DNA of 64,000 nt from Clostridiales bacterium mt11 (GTDB taxonomy: Bacteria > Bacillota > Clostridia > Tissierellales > Tepidimicrobiaceae). Positions within the stretch are counted from its first letter, which is position 1, and each line of letters starts with the position of its first letter. The DNA is taken from positions 504,213-568,212 of the forward strand of contig LN874948.1 in the NCBI GenBank assembly GCA_001282665.1, given 5' to 3'. The translations under genes and the position numbers were made by a program. The notes beneath the pieces are model-generated. The model had not been told where the DNA came from. It searched no databases and saw only the letters and a list, made by a program, of their open reading frames with translations. Below are positions 30,688 through 40,295 of this stretch, piece after piece.

Positions 30688-31197
30688 TTATTGATAAAAT
30701 TTTTCAGCTAAACTATATAATTCATCACCTGTTACTCTAAAAGTAGTCCACTCATCCATTGGAACTGCCCCCAACTTTTTATAAAATTTAATAGATGGTT
30801 CATTCCAATCAAGACACCACCATTCTAATCTACCACAATTTCTATCTATAGCAAGTTTAGCTAAGAAGGACAGCATTATTTTACCAAATCCTTTATTTCT
30901 CATTTCGGGTTTAATATATAGGTCTTCCAGATAAAGGCCAGGTCGTCCCAGAAATGTAGAAAAGTTATGAAAAAACAGTGCAAATCCTACTGGTTCCTTA
31001 TGATATTCACCGATTACAACCTCTGCTGCCTTTTTTACAAATAAAGATTGTCTTAAAATATCTTCTGTAGCAACTACCTCATCTAAAAGATTCTCATACA
31101 AGGCTAATTCCTTGATGAAATCTAAAATTAGCCTTGTATCTTTCTCTTCAGCAAATCGCAATTTAAATCCATCTATATTAGTATCTATTTCTTTCAT
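30688..31197 (-). CDS. GNAT acetyltransferase, SSAT-like
   Basis: 169-aa GCN5-related N-acetyltransferase resembling the diamine (spermidine/spermine) acetyltransferase group: 'LRFAEEKDTRLILDFIKELA' at the N-terminus, 'YLEDLYIKPEMRNKGFGKIML' with the acetyl-CoA binding R/Q-x-x-G-x-G/A pattern, and 'LEWWCLDWNEPSIKFYKKLGA' near the end. Probably acetylates a small amine in the cytoplasm; substrate unproven. It lies 17 nt downstream of the ftsH-like gene and may share its transcript. Confidence 0.85.
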   Translation of the reverse strand: MKEIDTNIDGFKLRFAEEKDTRLILDFIKELALYENLLDEVVATEDILRQSLFVKKAAEVVIGEYHKEPVGFALFFHNFSTFLGRPGLYLEDLYIKPEMRNKGFGKIMLSFLAKLAIDRNCGRLEWWCLDWNEPSIKFYKKLGAVPMDEWTTFRVTGDELYSLAEKFYQ

Positions 31198-31214
31198 ACA
31201 ATTAAATATCCTTT

Positions 31215-33029
31215 CTATTTAATTACTGACTTATATTCTTCTACTATACTATTAAATTCTTCTCCAGAAATAGTTTCTACTTCAAGAAGCCTTTGGGCTA
31301 CTCTATCTAGCAGCTCTACATTTTCAGTCAATATCTTTTTAGACTTTTTATGGGCGTCTTTTATTAAGGATAACACTTCGTCATCTATTTCTTTTCCCGT
31401 TGTTTCACTATAATTTTTATTTGTGCCTCCATCTAAATATTGCCCATTGGAAGTTTCAAGACCCATCATATCGAATTTTTCACTCATACCATATTTTGTA
31501 ACCATATTGCGAGCTACTTCTGTAGCTTTTTCAATATCATTTGAAGCCCCTGTTGATACTAAGTTAAACTTCACCTCTTCTGCAGAACGACCGCCAAACA
31601 ATATACTTAACTCATTTAATAGATCTCCCTTGGATATAAGATACTTCTCCCTCTCTGGTAATTGTAGTGTATATCCTAAAGAACCCATAGCCCTTGGAAC
31701 TATGGTGATTTTCGCTACAGGATCGGTATCTTCAAGCATTGCTGCTACTATTGCATGTCCAGCTTCGTGATATGCCACTGCCTCTTTTTCCTTTTGAGAC
31801 ATAATACGATCCTTTTTCTCGGCTCCTGCAATTACAGTTTCAATGGATTCCATTAAGTCCTCCTGTATAACTTCAGTTCTCCCCAATCTAACTGCCCTAA
31901 GAGCTGCCTCATTAACTATATTAGCCAAATCTGCTCCAGCAGCACCGGGAGTTGCCTTTGCAATATCCTCTAAATTCACATCTGAACCTAATTTTATATT
32001 TCTAGAATGAACCTCCAATATCCTCAATCTTCCCATAAGATCCGGAATATCTACAATAATCCTCCTATCAAATCTACCTGGTCTTAATAGGGCTGGATCT
32101 AATATCTCTGGTCTATTAGTTGCTGCTAATATGACTACACCATTAGATGAATCAAAACCATCCATCTCCGTTAAAAGTTGATTTAAAGTCTGTTCCCTTT
32201 CATCGTTTCCGCTTATGCCCCCAACATCACGTTTCTTGCCTATAGTATCAATTTCATCAATAAATACTATACAAGGAGCTTTCTCTTGAGCCTGTTTAAA
32301 TAAATCTCTAACTCTAGCCGCCCCCATTCCTGCAAACATCTGAACAAATTCTGAACCAGAAATAGAAAAGAAGGGAACTTCTGCTTCCCCTGCTATTGCT
32401 TTTGCTAGTAGTGTCTTACCAGTTCCAGGAGGACCTACAAGAAGTGCTCCTTTTGGAAGCTTTGCTCCTATTTCCTTATATTTATCTTGATTTTTAATAA
32501 AATCTACAATCTCCTGTAAGGATTCCTTAGCCTCATCTTGACCTGCAACATCAGCAAAGGTTACATCTGCATGACTCTCCGCATATATGGTACCAACCTT
32601 TCCGCCAAGGTTCATAGCATTGCCGCCTATACGTTTATTGATGCTTTTTGAAATCAACCCCCATATTAACATAATAAATATAGTGGGTACAATCCAAGTT
32701 GTAAGTATGTATTGAGATATGGAAACCTTCTGACTTTTAGCCGTATAGTCCTTTACTCCCCATTTTTCTAATTTATCTACAAGACTAGGGTCCTTCATGT
32801 TATTAGCCTTATATAGTTTAATTTTCCCATTTTCAGATTTAACTTCAAATATAATCTCATCAGTATCTACCTCTACGGCAGCAATTTTGCCTTCTTCTCC
32901 AAGTTCTACAAATTCACTGTAGCTAACATTTTGAATAAATTTCTGTTTCAAATATCCATTGAATATGAAATTCACAGTTAGCATAATCAATAAATAGTAT
33001 GTGAGCCATTTTCTTTTATTGTCCTTCAT
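31215..33029 (-). CDS. ftsH: FtsH-type ATP-dependent zinc metalloprotease
   Basis: Membrane-anchored AAA+ protease degrading misassembled membrane and selected cytosolic proteins. About 604 aa: two N-terminal membrane segments ('[20 protein letters not shown]', '[19 protein letters not shown]') flanking an extracytoplasmic domain; AAA domain with [39 protein letters not shown]; protease domain with AYHEAGHAI (HExxH) and a later zinc-binding Asp region. The frame opens at 33083, but the ATG at 33029 starts the expected short cytoplasmic stretch (MKDNKRKW) and has GGAGG 12 nt upstream. The pore motif reads [11 protein letters not shown] rather than GVGASRVRDLF. It is not next to tilS/hpt, so it may be an additional FtsH copy. 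Confidence 0.92.
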   Translation of the reverse strand: MKDNKRKWLTYYLLIMLTVNFIFNGYLKQKFIQNVSYSEFVELGEEGKIAAVEVDTDEIIFEVKSENGKIKLYKANNMKDPSLVDKLEKWGVKDYTAKSQKVSISQYILTTWIVPTIFIMLIWGLISKSINKRIGGNAMNLGGKVGTIYAESHADVTFADVAGQDEAKESLQEIVDFIKNQDKYKEIGAKLPKGALLVGPPGTGKTLLAKAIAGEAEVPFFSISGSEFVQMFAGMGAARVRDLFKQAQEKAPCIVFIDEIDTIGKKRDVGGISGNDEREQTLNQLLTEMDGFDSSNGVVILAATNRPEILDPALLRPGRFDRRIIVDIPDLMGRLRILEVHSRNIKLGSDVNLEDIAKATPGAAGADLANIVNEAALRAVRLGRTEVIQEDLMESIETVIAGAEKKDRIMSQKEKEAVAYHEAGHAIVAAMLEDTDPVAKITIVPRAMGSLGYTLQLPEREKYLISKGDLLNELSILFGGRSAEEVKFNLVSTGASNDIEKATEVARNMVTKYGMSEKFDMMGLETSNGQYLDGGTNKNYSETTGKEIDDEVLSLIKDAHKKSKKILTENVELLDRVAQRLLEVETISGEEFNSIVEEYKSVIK

Positions 33030-33164
33030 TCCTATGTTTTTCCTCCATATTTGTATTTTTAATGGGATACTGACTAAACACATGTCCCATATATAAACTA
33101 TATTGTATCATAATTCGACACCCTTTTATACTTAAGTTGTATAAAATATATACTACAAAAATAG

Positions 33165-33199
33165 CAATAAGGCTATTGACTTTGCCAATAACCTTATTG
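33165..33199 (-). terminator. Terminator after the gamma-carbonic anhydrase gene
   Basis: Stem CAATAAGG/CCTTATTG extended by a second paired segment, followed by ATTTTTG on the minus strand. Confidence 0.75.
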
Positions 33200-33206
33200 G
33201 TTCTTA

Positions 33207-33710
33207 TTATATATGTTCATCTCTCCACAGCTTTTCATATCTAATTGCATTATTTTTTACCGTTTCTATTTCCTCTTTGGTCAACTCTCTTTTAACTTTT
33301 CCTGGAGAACCGACTACTAAAGAATTTGGAGGAATGGTAACTCTTTCTGTAATCAAAGCTCCTGCTCCTATAATACAATTATCTCCAATGACGGCATCAT
33401 TTAAAATAATTGTCCCCATTCCAATTAGGCAGTTATTGCCCACCTTACAGCCATGAACCACAGCATTATGTCCTACAGTAGTATAATCTCCAATCTCCAA
33501 AGGAGATTTTGTATCTACGTGTAAGGTAGCATTGTCTTGAACATTTGTGCATTTCCCAATGGTTATATAATTCATATCACCACGAGCTACTGAACCATAC
33601 CAAAGACTACTACCTTCACCTATAGTCACATCTCCCATAACATCTGCTGTTTCTGCAACAAATGCTTCTGAATGTATCTTAGTCTTTTTATCCTTTAAAT
33701 TCTTTATCAT
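33207..33710 (-). CDS. Gamma-carbonic-anhydrase-family hexapeptide protein
   Basis: 167-aa left-handed beta-helix protein of hexapeptide repeats ('GDVTIGEGSSLWYG', 'YITIGKCTNVQDNATLHV', 'GDYTTVGHNAVVHGC', 'CLIGMGTIILNDAVIGDNCIIGAGA'). Histidines in ATLHVDT and GHNAVVHGC correspond to zinc ligands of the Cam/YrdA group. Possible activity is CO2/bicarbonate interconversion, though many bacterial relatives lack detectable activity. A trimeric cytoplasmic protein is expected. It follows the GGCT-like gene after 12 nt and is probably in one operon with it. Confidence 0.9.
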   Translation of the reverse strand: MIKNLKDKKTKIHSEAFVAETADVMGDVTIGEGSSLWYGSVARGDMNYITIGKCTNVQDNATLHVDTKSPLEIGDYTTVGHNAVVHGCKVGNNCLIGMGTIILNDAVIGDNCIIGAGALITERVTIPPNSLVVGSPGKVKRELTKEEIETVKNNAIRYEKLWRDEHI

Positions 33711-33722
33711 ATCTTACTCTCC

Positions 33723-34130
33723 TTATTCTATATTTCTAGCTTCTTTTAAAGGTTCTATTGACAAATTCCAGTCGTTATAACCTTTTAACAATATATTATA
33801 ATAACTTTCTGGTGGCAACTCTACAGCTTTTTCTACCATAGTATAAGTAAAGGCATCGTATTTATTTCCATTTTCATCTTCTACCTCTATGATTATTCTA
33901 TCATAAAAATCAGGATATCCTTCTAATCTATCTATTTCTTCTAATTCTTGCTTGGATATAACATATATAGCCCCTAATACACTCTGTCCTTTTTCTGAAA
34001 CTATATCTGCCAATTGATTAAATACTAACTTATAATTTTTTAATACAACCTTCTTAATAGGTATGGCATGGGGGCATCTAGATAACATATATTCTCTGTT
34101 AAGATTGCTTGCATAAGCAAAATACAGCAC
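33723..34130 (-). CDS. Gamma-glutamylcyclotransferase-like (AIG2/GGCT) protein
   Basis: About 135-aa protein of the GGCT fold. The N-terminal YFAYASNLN matches the YGSN/YGSL substrate-binding motif and LDRLEGYP carries the conserved Glu that acts in cyclotransferases. Such enzymes cleave gamma-glutamyl or related amine bonds; the substrate here is unknown. The frame opens with ATG at 34151, but that region contains GGGAGGTGA followed 5 nt later by GTG (34130), which puts the start directly before LYFAYASN as in homologues. The GTG start is therefore preferred. Confidence 0.85.
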   Translation of the reverse strand: MLYFAYASNLNREYMLSRCPHAIPIKKVVLKNYKLVFNQLADIVSEKGQSVLGAIYVISKQELEEIDRLEGYPDFYDRIIIEVEDENGNKYDAFTYTMVEKAVELPPESYYNILLKGYNDWNLSIEPLKEARNIE

Positions 34131-34217
34131 AAAGTTCACCTCCCAATCCATAAGACTTACTTATATATAATTATTACCCAATTACCTCTCATTTTAAAAT
34201 AAAATATATAATCTAGT

Positions 34218-35447
34218 TTAATCAGCATAATTTTCCTGTATAGCTTTCTTTTTTTCATCATCATACTCATTTTCTGAGACATCTCCATGTTTAACAAACA
34301 GCATACACGTTAAAGCCAATATAAAAGCTATACAGGAATATATAAATAGTGGCTCATAACTCCCTACCAAATCTTTGATTAAACCAAATAATATTGGACT
34401 TGCTACAGCAGCACTAGAGGAGAAAAAATAATAATAACCTGTATAAGCTCCAACTTCACCTTTAGGTGCCATCTCTACTACCATTGGATAGGAATTGATA
34501 TTGATAAGCGCCCAGAACATACCTCCAATAATTAAAAATATTGATATGAGAACCACATTCCTCAATAATATCATAGGAACGAATACCACTAATATACCAG
34601 TGATGCCTAAAAGTATGGTTTTCTTTCTTCCTAATTTGGTGCCTATAAATCCGGCTGGTATAGCAAATAATAGGAAAGCTAAGGAAAAGGAAGTCAACAC
34701 AATACTAGCTTTACCAGCAGTTATATTGAGCACATATTGACCGTATAGGGAAAAGAAGGTTTCTACAGCATTAAATCCTGTGAACCAAAGAAATATAGAT
34801 AAGAGAAGAAATATTAGGCTCTTGTTTTTTCCAATGTCCTTCTTTTTCTCCTTTACTTCCTTATCCTCTACTTTAAAATTTCTAGGCTCTTTTATAAAAG
34901 TATATAAAAATATAAGTGCAATGACCATTATTATGGAGGACATATGGAAAGGATAAGCATGATTCACATCATAGAGTATTCCTCCAAGTCCATAGGCTAT
35001 CACGGCTGCTAATCCGCCCATGAAATTGATTATTCCATTAGCTTTACTTCTCAATGGACTTGGTGTTACATCAGGCATTAAAGCTACGGTAGGTGCTCTA
35101 TATATGCTCATAGTAAAGTTCATTACAATAATGGTAAACATCAAGGTCTTTAAACTTTTGGTATAGGGAACTATGGAAAATAGTAAAGCTGAAATGGGTA
35201 CACCGATAAGTATATAGGGCATCCTTCTTCCAAATCTATTGTTAGTCTTGTCGCTCATTGCCCCAAATATAGGTTGAAATATTACGGCAAAAAGATTATC
35301 TATAGTCATTATTGCGCCAATTAAAGTTGCTTTTTCTATATATTCTTCTAGCATAACAGGTATAAAAGCATTATAAACCGGCCACAGAATACTTATAGCA
35401 AAAAAACCTAACCCCAATATGAAAGTTTTTTTATAATCCAGTTTCAT
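34218..35447 (-). CDS. MFS transporter, SLC45/GPH-like
   Basis: 409-aa major facilitator with about 12 membrane segments. The first half has 'GFFAISILWPVYNAFIPVML', 'QPIFGAMSDKTNNRFGRRMPYI' (the MFS loop 2-3 motif D-x-x-x-x-R-x-G-R-R) and 'MPDVTPSPLRSKANGIINFMGG', features of the SLC45/sucrose-symporter-like group; a charged central loop (about 195-215, KEVKEKKKDIGK) separates the halves. Likely a proton- or sodium-linked sugar or glycoside transporter, but no sugar hydrolase is adjacent, so the cargo is unknown. It is probably read with the YerC gene (57 nt upstream). Confidence 0.87.
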   Translation of the reverse strand: MKLDYKKTFILGLGFFAISILWPVYNAFIPVMLEEYIEKATLIGAIMTIDNLFAVIFQPIFGAMSDKTNNRFGRRMPYILIGVPISALLFSIVPYTKSLKTLMFTIIVMNFTMSIYRAPTVALMPDVTPSPLRSKANGIINFMGGLAAVIAYGLGGILYDVNHAYPFHMSSIIMVIALIFLYTFIKEPRNFKVEDKEVKEKKKDIGKNKSLIFLLLSIFLWFTGFNAVETFFSLYGQYVLNITAGKASIVLTSFSLAFLLFAIPAGFIGTKLGRKKTILLGITGILVVFVPMILLRNVVLISIFLIIGGMFWALININSYPMVVEMAPKGEVGAYTGYYYFFSSSAAVASPILFGLIKDLVGSYEPLFIYSCIAFILALTCMLFVKHGDVSENEYDDEKKKAIQENYAD

Positions 35448-35504
35448 AACTTTCCCCCTTTTTATTCAGGAAAAGGATTTCCCCCAAAAGGGAAATCCAT
35501 CCTT

Positions 35505-35828
35505 TTAATTCTTATCATTATCCTCTTTCTCATAACCTAATCTTTCAAGCACAATGCTATAACCATCTACACCATAATTTAGAGATCTATTTATTCTACT
35601 GATAGTAGCAGTACTAGCTCCTGTCTCCTTTTCAATCTCATTATATGTCTTATTCAATGTTAATAGCTTGGCAACCTCCAACCTTTGAGCAATAGATTGT
35701 ACTTCTTTTACTGTACATACATCTTCAAAGAAACGATAACATTCATCAACATTTTTTAATTGTAATATAGCTTCAAAAAAACCATCTACTTGTTTGCTCT
35801 TTATTCGAGAGTTATAATCTGCCACCAT
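35505..35828 (-). CDS. YerC/YecD-family TrpR-like DNA-binding protein
   Basis: 107-aa protein of the TrpR/YerC/YecD family. A helical N-terminal part ('FFEAILQLKNVDECYRFFEDV') precedes a helix-turn-helix: 'AQRLEVAKLLTLNKTYNEIEKETGASTATISRINRSL'-type region (quoted as ETGASTATISRIN). The family is a predicted transcription factor; its targets in Firmicutes are not well defined and it is not a tryptophan repressor. It lies between fhs and the MFS gene; a terminator at 35890-35923 separates it from fhs. Confidence 0.88.
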   Translation of the reverse strand: MVADYNSRIKSKQVDGFFEAILQLKNVDECYRFFEDVCTVKEVQSIAQRLEVAKLLTLNKTYNEIEKETGASTATISRINRSLNYGVDGYSIVLERLGYEKEDNDKN

Positions 35829-35889
35829 ATCACCCCTATAAAATAGTATTCTGCATTTTTTACAAAAGACCTCTATATTTATATCCAGT

Positions 35890-35923
35890 AAAAAGTCTGG
35901 CGGGAAATCCCTCCAGACTTTTT
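35890..35923 (-). terminator. Terminator of fhs
   Basis: Perfect 11-bp stem AAAAAGTCTGG/CCAGACTTTTT directly behind the fhs stop codon; T-run on the minus strand. Confidence 0.88.
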
Positions 35924-35925
35924 AT

Positions 35926-37596
35926 CTAAAATAGTCCTACTATTTCCCCGCTTTCCAATATATCTATATTGTTTGCTGCAGGAACCTTTGGAAGTCCTGG
36001 CATTGTCATTATATCTCCAGTCAAAGCAACTAGGAACCCAGCGCCTTTGGATACTTTTACCTCTCTTACAGTGATTCTAAATCCTCTTGGTCTACCAAGT
36101 AAGGTTGGGTCGTCTGAAAGAGAATATTGAGTTTTTGCCATGCAGATTGGCATCTTATCAAATCCTAATTTTTCAATATTAGCTATTTGTTTTTCGCACG
36201 CTTTAGTATAGTCAACGCCATCTGCTCCATAAACTTCCTTAGCTATTTTTTCAATCTTAGACTTAATTGATTCTTCAACATCATATAAAGGTTTGAAGTT
36301 GGATTCTTTTGTTTCACATACTTCTACCACTGCTTTAGCTAATTCTATTCCGCCTTCTCCGCCTTTACCCCATACTTCAGATAGCACAGCTTCTGCTCCT
36401 AGTGATTTACATCTTTCAAGTACATAGTTAAGCTCAGCTTCAGTATCTGTAGGGAATTCATTTATAGCTACTATAGCAGGTACACCAAACTTATTGATAT
36501 TTTCTATATGTTTTTCTAAGTTTTCAAATCCCTTAGCTAATGCATCTAAATTTTCTTTACTTAATTCATCTTTCTTTACTCCGCCGTTATATTTCAATGC
36601 TCTTACTGTGGCTACTATTACTGTAGCATCTGGTTTTAATTCACCAAATCTTGATTTAATATCGAAGAATTTCTCAGCTCCTAGGTCAGCACCAAATCCT
36701 GCCTCTGTAATAGTGTATTCAGCAAGCTTCAAGGATAGTTTTGTAGCTAACATGGAATTACATCCATGAGCAATATTAGCAAAAGGTCCACCATGTATAA
36801 GTGCTGGTGTATTTTCTAATGTTTGAACAAGGTTAGGATGCATTGCATCCTTCATAAGTAATGCTACTGCTCCTTGAGCCTTCAAATCCTTAGCAAATAC
36901 TGGCTCTCCATCAAATGTATATGCTACTATGATTTCTCCTACTCTATTCTTAAAATCTTCTAAATCCTTGGATAAACAAAATATTGCCATAATCTCTGAA
37001 GCAACAGTTATATCGAAACCATCTTCTCTTGGCATTCCATTCGGCTTGCCACCAAGACCTACAACTATATTTCTAAGTGCCCTATCATTCATATCAAGGA
37101 CTCTTTTCCAAACAACTCTTCTTGGATCTATATTTAACTTATTTCCTTGATGGATATGGTTGTCTAATAAGGCTGAAATTAAATTATGAGCTGTAGTTAT
37201 GGCATGGAAATCTCCAGTAAAATGGAGGTTGATATCTTCCATAGGTACTACTTGAGCATATCCGCCTCCAGCGGCTCCACCTTTTATACCAAAACTTGGT
37301 CCAAGAGATGGTTCTCTAATAGCTGTTATGGCAGTTTTCCCCAATTTATTTAATGCCATTGAAAGACCTATGTTTGTAGTGGTCTTACCTTCTCCAGCTG
37401 GAGTTGGATTTATAGCTGTTACCAATACCAACTTACCATCTTCTTTGTCCTTTAATTCTTCAAGCACATCTAAGTGTATCTTTGCTTTATACTTCCCATA
37501 ATGTACTAAATCATCATCTTTTAAACCTAATTTTTCTGCCACCTCTGTAATGGGAAGCATCTTAGCTTCTTGTGCAATTTGAACATCAGTTTTCAA
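35926..37596 (-). CDS. fhs: Formate-tetrahydrofolate ligase
   Basis: ATP-dependent formation of 10-formyl-THF from formate and THF; supplies one-carbon units for purines (PurH step) and is part of the Wood-Ljungdahl methyl branch and of glycine/purine fermentations. 556 aa, standard. Seen: [20 protein letters not shown] (P-loop), [20 protein letters not shown], the [15 protein letters not shown] region, and the [11 protein letters not shown] segment at the C-terminus. Strong RBS. It is monocistronic; an imperfect hairpin lies at 37623-37655 in its leader. No other C1-pathway gene is in the window. Confidence 0.97.
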   Translation of the reverse strand: MKTDVQIAQEAKMLPITEVAEKLGLKDDDLVHYGKYKAKIHLDVLEELKDKEDGKLVLVTAINPTPAGEGKTTTNIGLSMALNKLGKTAITAIREPSLGPSFGIKGGAAGGGYAQVVPMEDINLHFTGDFHAITTAHNLISALLDNHIHQGNKLNIDPRRVVWKRVLDMNDRALRNIVVGLGGKPNGMPREDGFDITVASEIMAIFCLSKDLEDFKNRVGEIIVAYTFDGEPVFAKDLKAQGAVALLMKDAMHPNLVQTLENTPALIHGGPFANIAHGCNSMLATKLSLKLAEYTITEAGFGADLGAEKFFDIKSRFGELKPDATVIVATVRALKYNGGVKKDELSKENLDALAKGFENLEKHIENINKFGVPAIVAINEFPTDTEAELNYVLERCKSLGAEAVLSEVWGKGGEGGIELAKAVVEVCETKESNFKPLYDVEESIKSKIEKIAKEVYGADGVDYTKACEKQIANIEKLGFDKMPICMAKTQYSLSDDPTLLGRPRGFRITVREVKVSKGAGFLVALTGDIMTMPGLPKVPAANNIDILESGEIVGLF

Positions 37597-38034
37597 ATTT
37601 ATTCCTCCTTTTTTCTTATTTTAGATTCCCATTGAAAAAAATGGTATCAGAATCTCCTAAATATAAGTAGTATGTTTCCTATATCCTATTATATGCATGA
37701 ACAATTATTTGATTTTAATCCTAGTTATTATTTACCCTGTTTTAATTAAGTAATAGCATAAACTTCTACAACTACATAGTATTATATCAGAGAAGTTATA
37801 CTTTTAAAATGATTTTCAATACTAATGTACAATTTTTTAAAAAATTGCGTATAAATAGACTAATTAAATAAACTTTCACTTATGGAAATATTACTGATAA
37901 ATATTCCAAAAGATTTAAAAAAGCTAAAACAAATTATTTTTAAACTCTCTTTTATTTAATTCCAAACACAACAGAAGCGCCTCTCTGTGTTTTATGATAT
38001 GATATATAATACATACTGAAGAAAGGAGAATGAA
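37597..38034. other. Long AT-rich divergent intergenic region (fhs / EamA)
   Basis: No gene seen. Contents: an imperfect hairpin at 37623-37655 (AGATTC/GAATCT outer, CCATT/AATGG inner arms) in the fhs leader close to its RBS; a TATAAT box at 38005-38010 before the EamA gene with a poor -35; and a 7-bp inverted repeat AAACACA (37964-37970) / TGTGTTT (37986-37992) overlapping the -35 zone, which could be an operator. The remaining bases are AT-rich without clear structure. Confidence 0.5.
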
Positions 38035-38970
38035 ATGAACAATTTTTTCACTAAAAAAGTCAATATTTTAATCATATCCCTTATATGTACTGCCCTATGG
38101 GGAAGTGCATTTCCTGTAGTGAAAATAGGCTATGGTTTACTGGAGATTAAGCCTTTTGATATATATTCAAAGATATATTTTGCAGGATTGAGGTTTTTTA
38201 TAGCAGCTATTATGGTATTTTTAATTCATAGGATTATTTATAGAGAAAATTTTTCCGTAGATAAATCCATTATAAAACCTATAATCATATTGGGTTTACT
38301 CCAAACTTCCTTGCAATACTTTTTCTTCTATATAGGAGTAGCTAATACTTCTGGAATAAAATCTGCAATCCTTCAATCTGGAAGTACATTTTTTACAGTC
38401 ATAGCTGCCCATTTTATCTATGCTGAGGACAAGCTAAACGCTAATAGGATTGTAAGTCTTATATTGGGATTTGGAGGTGTACTCCTCATAAATCTAGGTA
38501 AAAATTTTGATTTAAGTTTTACATTGATTGGAGAGGGTTTTTTAATCTTTTCTGCCCTATTAAGCACTATTGCAACTATATATGCAAAAACCATATCCAA
38601 TAATATAAATCCATTCCTTATTTCAGGAGGACAGATGCTTTCTGGCTCATTACCATTATTGATCCTTGGTAAAATAGGTATGAAAGGTGCTAAACTTAAT
38701 TTTAATCTAAGTAGCTTTAGCTTATTGATCTATGCGGCTTTTATATCAGCAGCAGCTTTCACACTTTGGTATATGCTGCTTAAATATAATCCACCGGGAA
38801 AGGTGAGCATATATAGATTGTTTATCCCTATTTTCGGTTCTATATTTTCCGCATTATTTGTTAAAGGAGAATATTTTACAACTAATCTACTATTAGGATT
38901 GATATTAGTCGTATTAGGAATTTTAGCACTCAATATCGACGATAGAATAAGAACCCATATTTCTAAATAA
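38035..38970 (+). CDS. EamA/DMT-family transporter
   Basis: 311-aa drug/metabolite transporter with two EamA repeats and about ten membrane segments. The first repeat begins 'IISLICTALWGSAFPVVKIGY', and the second ends 'GLILVVLGILALNID'; each repeat carries the 'GxxQTSLQYFFFYIGVANTSG' or 'YAAFISAAAFTLWYMLLKYNPPGK'-type segment. It probably exports amino acids or other metabolites; the substrate is not determinable. RBS AAAGGAG. It stands alone on the plus strand between divergent fhs and convergent purD. Confidence 0.88.
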   Translation: MNNFFTKKVNILIISLICTALWGSAFPVVKIGYGLLEIKPFDIYSKIYFAGLRFFIAAIMVFLIHRIIYRENFSVDKSIIKPIIILGLLQTSLQYFFFYIGVANTSGIKSAILQSGSTFFTVIAAHFIYAEDKLNANRIVSLILGFGGVLLINLGKNFDLSFTLIGEGFLIFSALLSTIATIYAKTISNNINPFLISGGQMLSGSLPLLILGKIGMKGAKLNFNLSSFSLLIYAAFISAAAFTLWYMLLKYNPPGKVSIYRLFIPIFGSIFSALFVKGEYFTTNLLLGLILVVLGILALNIDDRIRTHISK

Positions 38971-38973
38971 TAT

Positions 38974-39014
38974 AAAAAGGATTGTCTCAAATTTTATTTT
39001 GAAACAATCCTTTT
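38974..39014. terminator. Bidirectional terminator between EamA gene and purD
   Basis: Stem AAAAGGATTGT-TCAAA / TTTGA-ACAATCCTTTT with single-base bulges and A/T tracts on both sides, serving the convergent EamA and purine transcripts. Confidence 0.82.
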
Positions 39015-39019
39015 ATCTC

Positions 39020-40273
39020 TTATATTCTGCCTATATCTTTTCTAAAATACATGCCATCAAAATCTATTTTATCTATATTATCATATATTCTATCTTTAGC
39101 TTCTTCCAATGTATCCCCTAAAGAGGTTATGGAAATAACACGCCCGCCATTAGTATATACTCTTCCATCTAATCTCTTTGTTCCATTGTGAAATAGGATT
39201 ATATCATCGTCTAAATTATCTAGCCCTACTATTTCTTCACCCTTTTCATATTTTCCTGGATAGCCTCCTGAAGTAGCTACTACTGTAACACACTTTCTAT
39301 CCGCCCAAACTAAATCCTCTTTTTTTAATTTCCCATCTATGGTCTTTTCAAATATCTCTACTATATCGGATTTAAGCCTTGGCATCAATACTTCTGTTTC
39401 CGGATCTCCGAATCTAACGTTAAATTCTAAAACCTTTGGCATATCCTTTGTTATCATCAATCCTATAAATAATATTCCATTATAATCTAAACCTTCATCT
39501 TTAAATCCCGTTTCAATTTTAGATAATATCTCTTCTTGAATATTTTTCTCCAAATTTTCATTGAATAATGGGTTTGGAGAAAAACAACCTACTCCCCCAG
39601 TATTTGGTCCTTCATCTCCATCGAATATTTGTTTATAGTCCTTTGCAGATTCCATAGGAATTATCTCTCCATTGGATACAAAACATAATAAGGAAGCTTC
39701 AATTCCTTCTAAAAATTCTTCTATTATTATGGTGTCTCCAGCAGTTCCAAAAACCTTTTCTGTCATCATATGATTTAAAGCTTCGATTCCTTCTTCTTTA
39801 GTCTGACAGATGATTACACCTTTACCTAAGCATAGTCCATCAGCCTTTATTACTACAGGATAATCGAATTCCCCTAAACCATTAATAGCCTCATCTAAAT
39901 TGATATAAGTCCTATATTTAGCAGTAGGTATGCCATGCTTTTCCATAAATTGTTTAGCAAAAACTTTACTACCTTCCAACTGAGCAGAATTTTTATCTAC
40001 TCCGAATATACGAAGTCCATTTTCTTTAAACTTATTCACTATTCCATCTACTAGAGGATCCTCAGGACCAACTACAGTTAAATCTATGGAGTTTTCCAAC
40101 GCAAAATTTAGTAATTTATCTATTTCATTGGGATTAATGTCTATATTTTCAGCTATTTCTTCCGTACCCCCATTACCTGGGGCACAAAAAATTTTCGATA
40201 CTCTTTTACTTTGTGCTATCTTCCAGCATAGAGTATGCTCTCTCCCACCACTGCCTATAACTAAAACCTTCAT
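39020..40273 (-). CDS. purD: Phosphoribosylamine-glycine ligase
   Basis: Second step of purine synthesis: phosphoribosylamine + glycine + ATP to GAR. 417 aa. Seen: N-terminal VLVIGSGGREHTLCWKIA, GPEDPLVDGI, the ATP-grasp domain with VIKADGLCLGKGV and IIEEFLEG, then DYKQIFDGDEGPNTGGVGCFSP and EFNVRFGDPETEVLMPRL. It is the last gene of the purine operon, 22 nt behind purH, ending at a bidirectional terminator. One residue near the glycine-rich loop reads ADGLCLGKG where ADGLAAGKG is common; otherwise ordinary. Confidence 0.97.
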   Translation of the reverse strand: MKVLVIGSGGREHTLCWKIAQSKRVSKIFCAPGNGGTEEIAENIDINPNEIDKLLNFALENSIDLTVVGPEDPLVDGIVNKFKENGLRIFGVDKNSAQLEGSKVFAKQFMEKHGIPTAKYRTYINLDEAINGLGEFDYPVVIKADGLCLGKGVIICQTKEEGIEALNHMMTEKVFGTAGDTIIIEEFLEGIEASLLCFVSNGEIIPMESAKDYKQIFDGDEGPNTGGVGCFSPNPLFNENLEKNIQEEILSKIETGFKDEGLDYNGILFIGLMITKDMPKVLEFNVRFGDPETEVLMPRLKSDIVEIFEKTIDGKLKKEDLVWADRKCVTVVATSGGYPGKYEKGEEIVGLDNLDDDIILFHNGTKRLDGRVYTNGGRVISITSLGDTLEEAKDRIYDNIDKIDFDGMYFRKDIGRI

Positions 40274-40295
40274 ACTATCCCTTCTTTCTTAAAGG

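Noticed and set aside
37623..37655. Folate riboswitch ahead of fhs
   Set aside because: The hairpin lacks the conserved THF-riboswitch core sequences; only a simple imperfect stem is present.
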